53,102 nt of DNA from Micrococcales bacterium KH10 (GTDB taxonomy: Bacteria > Actinomycetota > Actinomycetes > Actinomycetales > Cellulomonadaceae): NCBI GenBank assembly GCA_900188465.1, contig FZPE01000005.1, positions 1 to 53,102 of the forward strand, read 5' to 3'. A program made the position numbers and the translations under genes. The notes under the pieces were generated by a model. That model was not told the DNA's origin. It did no database searches and saw only the letters and a program-made list of their open reading frames with translations. This document shows positions 34,541 through 42,002 of the stretch, piece by piece; the stretch's first letter is position 1; each line of letters begins with the position of its first letter.

Positions 34541-34840
34541 ATGGCTACTGATTACGACGCACCACGCAAGACTGAAGAGGAACTCTCAGAAGACTCGATC
34601 GAGGAGCTCAAAGCCCGGCGGTCGGATAAGAGCTCCGGGGTGGTCGACGAGGACGAGACCGAAGCTGCCGAAGGGTTTGAACTTCCTGGAGCAGACCTGT
34701 CGGGTGAGGAACTGTCGGTTCGGGTGCTGCCGCGTCAGGCGGACGAGTTCACCTGCACCAGTTGCTTCCTGGTTCACCACCGCAGCCAGCTGGCCTATGA
34801 GAAGAACGGCCAACAGGTATGCACTGAGTGCGCAGCATGA
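34541..34840 (+). CDS. DUF4193 family small zinc-ribbon-like protein
   Basis: Protein of 99 residues from ATG 34541, the usual DUF4193 size. The N-terminal two thirds are very acidic (TEEELSEDSIEELKAR, DEDETEAAEGFELPGADLSG). The C-terminus has two CxxC pairs (CTSC and CTEC about 20 residues apart), which would bind one zinc ion. It is highly conserved in actinobacteria (mycobacterial Rv2699c) but of unknown function. Acidic tail plus zinc ribbon would suit contact with a nucleic-acid machine, as inference only. The stop overlaps the dut start (ATGA). Confidence 0.9.
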   Translation: MATDYDAPRKTEEELSEDSIEELKARRSDKSSGVVDEDETEAAEGFELPGADLSGEELSVRVLPRQADEFTCTSCFLVHHRSQLAYEKNGQQVCTECAA

Positions 34841-35301
34841 GTGCTGGGTCAGTCGAAGTACTCGTCACTGTCCTGGACGAGGCTGCCGCATTGCCTAGTT
34901 ACGCTCACCCGGGGGACGCCGGGGCGGACTTGGTCACCACCCAGGACGTGACCATCCAGCCGTTACGGCGCGTCTTGGTGCCCACTGGCATCGCTATCGC
35001 ACTTCCTGACGGGTATGTGGGACTGGTACACCCACGTTCTGGGCTGGCAGTGCGGCATGGTCTGACCATGGTCAACGCACCAGGAACGATCGACGCGGGC
35101 TACCGCGGTGAGATCAAAGTCGCGCTGTACAACTCAGATCCGGATGAAGCCATCGTGCTCAAGCGCGGTGACCGCATCGCGCAGTTGGTTATTCAAGAAG
35201 TAGCGCATGCGCGCTTCATCGCAGCGACCAAACTTCCAGGATCGCATCGCGGCGATGGCGGTTTCGGGTCGTCGGGCGGTTGGTCCGTCCCCGAACACTA
35301 A
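34837..35301 (+). CDS. dut: dUTP diphosphatase
   Basis: Protein of 154 residues from ATG 34837. It removes dUTP and supplies dUMP for thymidylate. All five motifs of trimeric dUTPases are present in order: DAGADL, HPRSGLAVRHG, NAPGTIDAGYRGEI with the catalytic Asp and Tyr, RGDRIAQLVI, and the C-terminal arm RGDGGFGSSG that closes on the substrate. It is coupled to the DUF4193 gene by a 4-base overlap, an order also seen in mycobacteria. Confidence 0.97.
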   Translation: MSAGSVEVLVTVLDEAAALPSYAHPGDAGADLVTTQDVTIQPLRRVLVPTGIAIALPDGYVGLVHPRSGLAVRHGLTMVNAPGTIDAGYRGEIKVALYNSDPDEAIVLKRGDRIAQLVIQEVAHARFIAATKLPGSHRGDGGFGSSGGWSVPEH

Positions 35302-35423
35302 ATGACGAGATCACACACGATCGAAGTACAGGTGCTTCCTTGTGCCCTTGCCGGGGTCACTAATAGCGCGCAATAGTGGCAAGATGGTGTGGTCTGAGTT
35401 GAGAATCAAGGAGATACGTCATC

Positions 35424-36155
35424 GTGGGAATTTTTCGTCGTAAGAAGGCGCAATCAGAGCCCGGCGCGCAACAAGTTCAGGACGAGGCTCTCGATGGCGT
35501 CGATGAGACCAACGATGCCGATACCTCGGCTGCGGACGAGCAAGGACGCGGCCCGTGGGACGTGACCGAACGTCCCGACCTCGAAGGACGGATGGACTTC
35601 GGCGCGCTTCGGGTGCCGGGTGTTGACGGCATGAAGATCCGTCTCCAAGCAGATCAGCAGGGCAACTTAGGCGGTTTGACCCTGGATCTGCACCGCACCT
35701 CACTACAACTCAACGTTTTTGCCGCACCGCGTCATGACGGAGTCTGGGACGAGGTCCGAGACGAGTTGGCAGCAAAACTAACCCGTGACGGTGGAGTCGC
35801 TGATGAGAAGCAAGGCCCCTTCGGGACCGAACTCTTCGCCCAGACGCCGGTGAAACTGCCTCAATCAGGGAAGCAGGCGCTTGCTCCTGCCCGATTCATC
35901 GGCGTTGACGGCCCGCGTTGGTTCATCCGCGCAGTCATCACGGGTAAGGGCGCGACTGATGAGCAGGCGGCCAAGGAACTAGAAGATGTTCTGGCCAACG
36001 TCGTGGTCGATCGTGGCACGCAGGCGCGGCCGCCGCGCGAAGTGCTGGCACTGACGCCGCCGAACGTCGCGGTGAAGCCAAAAGAAGCGGACGAGGCCAA
36101 GGAAGAGGACTTCAACCCGCTAGAGCGCGGCCCGGAGATCACCGAGATTCGGTGA
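35424..36155 (+). CDS. DUF3710 family protein
   Basis: Protein of 243 residues from GTG 35424, with AAGGAGA at 35408-35414. The N-terminus (MGIFRRKKAQSEPGAQQ) is basic and then acidic and disordered. The core from about residue 50 (GRMDFGALRVPGVDGMKIRLQ, GPRWFIRAVITGKGA) is the DUF3710 fold, mostly beta strands. It is equivalent to Rv2696c. Function is unknown. It is followed after 10 bp by the OB-fold gene, so they are probably co-transcribed. Confidence 0.88.
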   Translation: MGIFRRKKAQSEPGAQQVQDEALDGVDETNDADTSAADEQGRGPWDVTERPDLEGRMDFGALRVPGVDGMKIRLQADQQGNLGGLTLDLHRTSLQLNVFAAPRHDGVWDEVRDELAAKLTRDGGVADEKQGPFGTELFAQTPVKLPQSGKQALAPARFIGVDGPRWFIRAVITGKGATDEQAAKELEDVLANVVVDRGTQARPPREVLALTPPNVAVKPKEADEAKEEDFNPLERGPEITEIR

Positions 36156-36165
36156 CGGTGACACG

Positions 36166-36531
36166 ATGGCGCGGTCCCCGCGGGCATCTGCGCCGCATCA
36201 CGAATCCATGACTCCCGGCGACCACACCGCGCGCTCCCACGACAAAGGGATGCAGGACTGCCAGCAGGCACGCAGGCGCGGCCACGTGGTCATATCCGGG
36301 CGTATTCGTTCTGTCGTAGTGCAGCCGCGATCTGGCGCACCTTCGCTCGAAGCCGAGTTATATGACGAAACCGGTGCCGTCAGGCTGATCTGGCTCGGAC
36401 GACGTACCATTCCAGGTGTGGAACCAGGACGTTCCATGATCGCCGAGGGATTCGCGAATCAAGGCGAGTCGGTTCCAACCATCTTCAACCCACGCTTCGA
36501 ACTGCTCACTATGCCCGGGGAGGGCCGTTGA
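36166..36531 (+). CDS. OB-fold nucleic-acid-binding domain protein
   Basis: Protein of 121 residues from ATG 36166, with a weak ribosome site. After a His/Ser-rich leader the core GHVVISGRIRSVVVQP, LEAELYDETGAVRLIWLGR and EPGRSMIAEGFA is a minimal OB barrel like the anticodon-binding or RecG wedge type. It is regularly found between DUF3710 and DUF3159 genes in actinobacteria. It may bind single-stranded nucleic acid; no partner can be named. The stop overlaps the next start (TTGA). Confidence 0.82.
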   Translation: MARSPRASAPHHESMTPGDHTARSHDKGMQDCQQARRRGHVVISGRIRSVVVQPRSGAPSLEAELYDETGAVRLIWLGRRTIPGVEPGRSMIAEGFANQGESVPTIFNPRFELLTMPGEGR

Positions 36532-37316
36532 ACGACATCGCCGTGCCACCGAATGACGCCCACGATAATTCCGTAGTTGCATCACAGGCGAATGCGGCAG
36601 CCGAAGAGACGGCAGATACCGGCAACGGCGCAACCGGTATCAAATCGTTGACCGCGGACGAGTTCCATCCGCTCGATGCCATCGGGGGTGTCAGGGGACT
36701 GGTCGAGTCAATGCTTCCGGGCACGTTATTCGTTGTGGTGTTCGTGATCACCAATGAGCTGATGCCTCCGATCATCGCTGCCGGCGGGACCGCACTGGCG
36801 CTGATGATCATCCGGCTTATCCAGCGCACTCCCGTGACACAGGCCGCTTCTGGTCTGGTCGGCATCGCGATCGGCGTGATCTGGGCATGGCGCAGCGGCG
36901 AGGCCGCTGACTATTACCTCTGGGGCTTCTTGACGAACGCAATCTACTTCGTGCCAATCGTGATCTCGATCCTGGTGCGCTGGCCCATCGTCGGAATCGT
37001 CGTCGAAGGACTCAAAGCAGGTTTCACCGACGCATCGCGTATTGAGTCAGGTGCTACGAAAGGCTGGACCAAGTGGCGCCAGGACCCGGTTCTGATGCGA
37101 CGCTACCAATTGGCGTCCTGGTTGTGGGTCGGTCTATTCGGGCTACGCCTTGCTGTGCAACTGCCGCTGTACTTCGCGGACCAGGTGGCGTGGCTGGGCA
37201 CGGCGCGGTTGATCATGGGCTTGCCCCTGTGGGCCGCAACCCTGTGGCTCACATGGATTCTGGTGCACCAACGAGCAACTCGCGCAACGCAACCTGATCA
37301 GACTGAGCACCACTGA
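36528..37316 (+). CDS. DUF3159 family membrane protein
   Basis: Protein of 262 residues from TTG 36528, with GGAGGG just upstream and a TTGA overlap with the previous stop. After a soluble N-terminal 60 residues, five or six membrane segments follow (TLFVVVFVITNELMPPIIAA, VGIAIGVIWAW, FVPIVISILVRWPIVGIVVEG). The C-terminus has ATLWLTWILVHQ and a His-ending tail. It corresponds to mycobacterial Rv2693c. Function is unknown. Its last 68 bases overlap the convergent potassium-regulator gene. Confidence 0.87.
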   Translation: MNDIAVPPNDAHDNSVVASQANAAAEETADTGNGATGIKSLTADEFHPLDAIGGVRGLVESMLPGTLFVVVFVITNELMPPIIAAGGTALALMIIRLIQRTPVTQAASGLVGIAIGVIWAWRSGEAADYYLWGFLTNAIYFVPIVISILVRWPIVGIVVEGLKAGFTDASRIESGATKGWTKWRQDPVLMRRYQLASWLWVGLFGLRLAVQLPLYFADQVAWLGTARLIMGLPLWAATLWLTWILVHQRATRATQPDQTEHH

Positions 37317-37923
37317 CCAGCAGCAGTTCATCCCCGGCTTCGAGAGTGTCGTCACCGCTGGGGGAGAACGGCCGGGCATCACGCACCACCGCCGCCAGGA
37401 CGGTATCGGGCGGCCATGTGATCATCGCGATCCGCACCCCGGCAACAGGGGATTCGGGTGGCAGCGTGATTTCAAGGATGTCAGCCCCGGATTGGTGGAA
37501 CGTGAAGATGTTGACCAGATCGCCCACTGAGACGGCCTCTTCAACCAGTGCCGTCATGATGCGCGGCGTGGAGACGGCCACGTCGACACCCCAGGACGAG
37601 GTGAACATCCACTCGTTCTTCGGATTGTTGACGCGGGCAACCGTGCGGGGCACCCCGTATTCGGTCTTGGCCAGCAGTGAGATCACCAGGTTCGCTTTGT
37701 CGTCACCTGTCGCGGCGACGACCACGTCGGCTTCGGTGACCGAGGCCTGATTGAGCGCAGACAGTTCACATGCATCGGCGAGCAACCAATCGGCTGTCGG
37801 GACATCCTGAACACGCATGGCACTCGATTGCCGGTCCATGAGCGTGACCGAATGGCCATTGCTGATGAGCTCTCGAGCGATGGAGCGGCCCACTGACCCC
37901 GCCCCCGCGACAATCACCTTCAT
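37249..37923 (-). CDS. TrkA-type potassium uptake regulatory subunit (CeoC-like)
   Basis: Protein of 224 residues. The N-terminal RCK/TrkA-N dinucleotide fold begins MKVIVAGAGSVGRSIARELI, with the acidic residue at the end of strand 2 (TLMDRQ) that selects NAD(H). A TrkA-C domain follows from about 140 (GADILEITLPPESPVAG to GDELLLVSG). It is expected to gate a potassium transporter from the cytoplasmic side. AAGGAG precedes the start. It overlaps the upstream trkA-like gene by 4 bases and the convergent DUF3159 gene by 68 bases. Confidence 0.92.
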   Translation of the reverse strand: MKVIVAGAGSVGRSIARELISNGHSVTLMDRQSSAMRVQDVPTADWLLADACELSALNQASVTEADVVVAATGDDKANLVISLLAKTEYGVPRTVARVNNPKNEWMFTSSWGVDVAVSTPRIMTALVEEAVSVGDLVNIFTFHQSGADILEITLPPESPVAGVRIAMITWPPDTVLAAVVRDARPFSPSGDDTLEAGDELLLVSGAQSDQVALRELLVGAPESM

Positions 37924-38588
37924 GACTTGTCTCCTTGCGGGGGAGCAGTCATGATCCGTTCGATCTCCTCAAGACGATCGACCGGCATGAGGAGGTAAAG
38001 TGTGTCATTTTCTTGCAGCATGGTTGTTTCGGTGGCGAAGACCCCGCGTCCGTCGCGGAGCAGGTACGCGGTACGAGCGCCTGTGGCCTTTTCAATGATG
38101 GCCACAGGTTTGCCGAACCAATCCGAGTGGACGTCAACCTGGTTCAATGAGACGGTGCCCGACGGGTCTTGGAAGAGTTCATTCGCCCCTATGGGCAGCA
38201 TCCGGCGTAAGACCTGATCAGCGGTCCAGCGCACGGTTGCCACGGTGGGAATGCCCAATCGCTGGTAAATCTCCGCGCGATGCGGGTCGTAGATGCGCGC
38301 CACTACATTATCGATGCCGAATGTCTCGCGGACCACCCGCGCGGCAACGATATTGGAATTATCTCCATCAGAAACTGCGGCGAAGGCGTAGGCTTCGTCG
38401 ATCCTGGCTTCTTTCAGCGTGTCCTGGTCAAATCCGACTCCGATAACCCGCGATCCGGCGAAATCGGAGCTGAGCCGGCGAAAGGCGTCGGCATTCTGGT
38501 CGATGATGGCCACCGAATGGCCGTAATCCTCTAGCGAATCGGCAAGTGTGGAGCCGACTCGTCCGCAACCCATAATCACGAAGTGCAC
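37920..38588 (-). CDS. TrkA-type potassium uptake regulatory subunit (CeoB-like)
   Basis: Protein of 222 residues from GTG 38588. The TrkA-N fold begins MHFVIMGCGRVGSTLADSLEDYG, with strand-2 acidic AIIDQ, and VVARIYDPHRAEIYQRLG is a typical RCK dimer region. The TrkA-C part covers about 140-215. It is a paralogue of its downstream neighbour; the two are about equally long and probably form a hetero-oligomer, as proposed for CeoB/CeoC in mycobacteria. Divergent from a KimA-like permease with a 69-bp gap. Confidence 0.92.
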   Translation of the reverse strand: MHFVIMGCGRVGSTLADSLEDYGHSVAIIDQNADAFRRLSSDFAGSRVIGVGFDQDTLKEARIDEAYAFAAVSDGDNSNIVAARVVRETFGIDNVVARIYDPHRAEIYQRLGIPTVATVRWTADQVLRRMLPIGANELFQDPSGTVSLNQVDVHSDWFGKPVAIIEKATGARTAYLLRDGRGVFATETTMLQENDTLYLLMPVDRLEEIERIMTAPPQGDKS

Positions 38589-38598
38589 AATTGTCCAC

Positions 38599-38604
38599 GC
38601 TATA
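38599..38604 (-). promoter_or_regulatory. possible -10 element of the trkA-like pair
   Basis: On the minus strand TATAGC lies 10 bases before the GTG start at 38588. There is no Shine-Dalgarno sequence in the gap, so a leaderless transcript is plausible. The -35 region is not convincing. Confidence 0.35.
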
Positions 38605-38618
38605 CCCGATCGGTCCTC

Positions 38619-38648
38619 TTGTCGCTGGATTCACGCCGGCAGTATTAG
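38619..38648 (+). promoter_or_regulatory. possible promoter of the KimA-like permease
   Basis: TTGTCG (38619-38624), an 18-base spacer and TATTAG (38643-38648), followed by 9 bases and the GTG start at 38658. This geometry would start transcription at or next to the start codon, giving a leaderless mRNA. There is no Shine-Dalgarno sequence, which supports it. Confidence 0.45.
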
Positions 38649-38657
38649 GCTTTCGTT

Positions 38658-40688
38658 GTGTCAGGATTCGGTGCCGCTATCAAGCGACTCATAGTGGGAC
38701 GGCCGGTTCGTTCCGACCGGGCCAGTGGTGCCCTGCTATCCAAGCGGATCGCGCTGCCGGTATTCGCATCGGATGCACTGTCATCTGTGGCCTACGCACC
38801 CGACGAAGTGCTGTTGACTTTGGCTGTTGCAGGTGGTGCTGCGACACTCATCTCCCCATGGATCGGGTTGGCAGTGGCTGTCGTTCTGGTTACTGTCGTC
38901 GCGTCCTACCGGCAAAATGTCCGGGCGTATCCCTCGGGTGGCGGCGACTATGAGGTAGCCACCGTGAACCTCGGCAAAAACGCTGGCATGACCGTGGCTA
39001 GTGCGCTGCTGGTCGACTACGTGCTGACGGTCGCGGTATCGGTATCTTCCGGTGCTCTTTATGCCGCGAGCGCGTTGCCGTTTCTACGTGGGCATGAGAC
39101 CCAGTTCGCGGTGGCGATGATCGTGTTCATCGCATTGCTGAATCTGCGTGGGTTGCGCGAATCCGGCAAAGTGATGGCTGTACCGGTGTACTTGTTCATG
39201 GCTGGCGTCGGTGTGACCGCCGTGGTGGGATTCATCAGGTATGCGACCGGCTCGTTGCCGGTAGTCGAAAGCGCTCATTTCGACGTTGTCGCTCAACCAG
39301 GTTTCGAACAAGGCCTGGTGGGTTTGGGCGGTGCGTTCCTCGTTGCCAGGGCATTCGCATCCGGCGCTGCGGCGCTGACTGGCGTCGAGGCAATCAGTAA
39401 TGGGGTGCCAGCGTTCAAGAAACCCAAGTCACGCAACGCGGCGGTGACGTTGAGCGTCCTGGGAGGCATCGCGGTCACCATGATGCTCAGCATTCTGGTG
39501 CTGGCGCGACTGACTGGTGTGAAACTCGTCGAGAACGTCAACCAACTGCGGCTGAACGGTCACCCGGTTCCGGAGGACTATGTGCAGCACCCGGTTCTGG
39601 GGCAACTGTCGCACGCAATCTTCTCCGGGTACTCACCCATGTTCTACTTCGTCTCGATAGCTACAGGTCTGATCCTGCTGCTCGCGGCGAATACCGCGTT
39701 CAATGGTTTTCCTATCCTCGGATCGATTCTGGCTCGAGATGGGTATCTGCCGCGGCAACTGCACACGCGCGGTGACCGTCTCGTGCTGTCCAACGGCATC
39801 ATCATCCTGGCGGCCGTCGCGGCCACCCTAGTCGTCATCTTCGATGCGTCGGTGACCAGACTGATCCAGTTGTACATCGTGGGCGTGTTCATCTCATTCA
39901 CACTGTCCCAAGCCGGAATGGTGCGGCATTGGACCCGCATCCTGGCGACCACGCCCCAGAGCGTAGAACGGCGCCGCATCATCAGGAGCCGACTAGTCAA
40001 CGGTTTCGGATTCATCATGACATCGTCAGTGCTCGTCATCGTGCTTGTCACCAAATTCACGCACGGAGCTTGGCTGACCCTCCTCATGATGGCTGCGATC
40101 TTCGCCGTCATGCGGGCGATATCGCACCACTATTCGGCTGTGATGGCTGATGTCGAGTACCGACCCGATGAGGACGCGCCGCGTTCGCTGCCATCGCGTG
40201 TTCACGCCATCGTGCTCGTCTCTCGTATCCACAAGCCCACCATGCGAGCCATTGCTTACGCGCGGGCCACTCGTCCTTCCCAACTCGAAGCGGTCACTGT
40301 CGCGGTAGAACCCGGGGACTCGAATGAGATGCTGCGACTGTGGGACAAGCTCGACATGGCGGTGCCGCTGCGGGTGCTTGACTCGCCGTATCGGGAAATC
40401 ACGCGTCCCGTGCTGCAATACGTCAAATCAATCAGGCGGCGCTCGCCGCGTGACCTCGTCGTGGTCTTCATTCCCGAATATGTGGTGGCGCACTGGTGGG
40501 AGCAACTGCTCCACAACCAAAGTGCGCTGCGACTCAAAACCCGGCTATTGTTTGTCCCCGGCGTGGTCGTAGCCTCGGTGCCATGGCAGATGACCGACTC
40601 AGCGACCGCAGCGTCATCGAGCACCTCCCTAAGCGGCGGTATCGCGACTCGAGGTGACCGGGTGAGAGGACGACAGGAACACCAATGA
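38658..40688 (+). CDS. APC-superfamily permease, KimA-like probable potassium importer
   Basis: Protein of 676 residues from GTG 38658. About 12 membrane segments lie in the first 480 residues. FASDALSSVAYAPDEVLLTL at the first unwound helix, YPSGGGDYEVA, and ALTGVEAISNGVPAFKKPKS match the KimA/YdaO type more than amino-acid permeases. A cytoplasmic C-terminal domain of about 190 residues follows (VHAIVLVSRIHKPTMRAIAY, DLVVVFIPEYVVAHWW), as in KimA. KimA of Bacillus is a high-affinity potassium-proton symporter. Adjacent TrkA-type gating genes support potassium as the substrate, but this is inference. It ends in an ATGA overlap with the methyltransferase gene. Confidence 0.8.
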   Translation: MSGFGAAIKRLIVGRPVRSDRASGALLSKRIALPVFASDALSSVAYAPDEVLLTLAVAGGAATLISPWIGLAVAVVLVTVVASYRQNVRAYPSGGGDYEVATVNLGKNAGMTVASALLVDYVLTVAVSVSSGALYAASALPFLRGHETQFAVAMIVFIALLNLRGLRESGKVMAVPVYLFMAGVGVTAVVGFIRYATGSLPVVESAHFDVVAQPGFEQGLVGLGGAFLVARAFASGAAALTGVEAISNGVPAFKKPKSRNAAVTLSVLGGIAVTMMLSILVLARLTGVKLVENVNQLRLNGHPVPEDYVQHPVLGQLSHAIFSGYSPMFYFVSIATGLILLLAANTAFNGFPILGSILARDGYLPRQLHTRGDRLVLSNGIIILAAVAATLVVIFDASVTRLIQLYIVGVFISFTLSQAGMVRHWTRILATTPQSVERRRIIRSRLVNGFGFIMTSSVLVIVLVTKFTHGAWLTLLMMAAIFAVMRAISHHYSAVMADVEYRPDEDAPRSLPSRVHAIVLVSRIHKPTMRAIAYARATRPSQLEAVTVAVEPGDSNEMLRLWDKLDMAVPLRVLDSPYREITRPVLQYVKSIRRRSPRDLVVVFIPEYVVAHWWEQLLHNQSALRLKTRLLFVPGVVVASVPWQMTDSATAASSSTSLSGGIATRGDRVRGRQEHQ

Positions 40689-41995
40689 CGGCCACATTCG
40701 ATCCCGACCAAGACGAATCGGCGCAAGCGGAGCCAGGACGGGTGCTCACGCTCGACATCGGCCCACCGGCCCACGGCGGACACTGCGTCGCACGCTGGGA
40801 GGGCAGAGTCATTTTCGTTCGGCACGCCATTGCGGGGGAACGGGCCCGGGTGCGGATTACCGACACCTCGCATAAGTCCTACTGGCGCGGTGATGCAGTG
40901 GAGATCCTCACCGCAGCTCCAGAACGGGTCGAATCGCCGTGGCCTGCAGCCGGACCTGGTGGCATCGGCGGCGCCGAGCTGGCCCATATGACGTTGTCGG
41001 CGCAGCGCCGTTGGAAAACGACCGTGTTGCGGGAACAATTCACGCGGCTTGCCGAGATTGAAACCTCGTGTGAGATCGAAGCAATACCGGGAGACGATGA
41101 AACCGCCGGGATGGGATGGCGTACCCGGATCTCGTTGATCGCGGACGAGCACGGTCGGGTCGGCATGCGCAAGCACCATTCCCACGAGATCGTTCCGCTC
41201 ACCGACATGCCGCTGGCGACAGCAGCACTGCAAGACCTGTTGGGCGCAGAACGTGTGTTCTCCTTTCCCTGGCGTCCCGGAACCGAACTTCACCTGGTCG
41301 ACCCTTCGGGCGGTGACGCACTGCTTTTCGCCGGTGGCAAGCCGTGGCGGCGCGGGCGTCCGGATCGACGTTCCATCGGTCGGCGAGTCCGCGAGGTGGT
41401 GCGGGTCGGTGACGACGAGTGGCACTACCGCGTCAACGCCATGGGGTTTTGGCAGATACATCGCTGCGCTCCAGCGGTCTTGGTAGGCGCGGTCCTCGCG
41501 GAACTGCGAACTCTCGGTGACCTCGCAGGACTGAATGTGCTCGATTTGTATAGCGGGGCTGGCCTGTTCACCTTGCCGCTTGCCCAGGCTGTCACATCGC
41601 GCGGCAGCGTCATCGCAGTGGAATCAGGAGCAGAAGCGGTCAAAGACGCTCGGCGCAACCTCGCTGCTCACGAACAAGCAACGTTGGAACACGACAAAGT
41701 CGACAGGTCCTTCAGACGCGGGGCGCTCGCCTCCTATGAGCGAATGGATGCGGTCGTCCTAGACCCGCCGCGCACCGGTGCCGGACGTGAGGTGGTCGAC
41801 TCCATAGCGAACCTTCAGCCACAGGCCGTCATCTACGTGGCCTGTGATCCTGCCGCGTTGGCCCGCGATGTGAAGTACTTCGCTCAACATGGCTACCAAT
41901 TGCAGCGTTTAAGATCTTTCGACCTGTTCCCGGCAACGCACCACATGGAATCGGTCGCCCTGCTGACACCCATCAACTCGTCGCCCGCACCGTAA
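40685..41995 (+). CDS. TRAM-domain RNA m5U methyltransferase (TrmA/RlmD family)
   Basis: Protein of 436 residues. An N-terminal TRAM domain (about 18-75, LTLDIGPPAHGGHCVARWEG) binds RNA. The SAM-binding motif LDLYSGAGLFTLPLA lies at about 290, VLDPPRTGAG at about 358, and the nucleophile C387 in YVACDPAALARD. FDLFPATHHMESVALL is the family's C-terminal motif with the general-base Glu. It methylates uridine C5 in rRNA or tRNA; which target cannot be told from the sequence. The four-cysteine iron-sulfur cluster of RlmD is not evident. It is the positional equivalent of Rv2689c next to the permease Rv2690c. Confidence 0.92.
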   Translation: MTATFDPDQDESAQAEPGRVLTLDIGPPAHGGHCVARWEGRVIFVRHAIAGERARVRITDTSHKSYWRGDAVEILTAAPERVESPWPAAGPGGIGGAELAHMTLSAQRRWKTTVLREQFTRLAEIETSCEIEAIPGDDETAGMGWRTRISLIADEHGRVGMRKHHSHEIVPLTDMPLATAALQDLLGAERVFSFPWRPGTELHLVDPSGGDALLFAGGKPWRRGRPDRRSIGRRVREVVRVGDDEWHYRVNAMGFWQIHRCAPAVLVGAVLAELRTLGDLAGLNVLDLYSGAGLFTLPLAQAVTSRGSVIAVESGAEAVKDARRNLAAHEQATLEHDKVDRSFRRGALASYERMDAVVLDPPRTGAGREVVDSIANLQPQAVIYVACDPAALARDVKYFAQHGYQLQRLRSFDLFPATHHMESVALLTPINSSPAP

Positions 41996-42002
41996 GGCAG
42001 CT

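Noticed and set aside
40256-41461. A 401-codon minus-strand frame across the permease and methyltransferase genes
   Set aside because: Antisense to two strongly supported genes; the translation has no family features.
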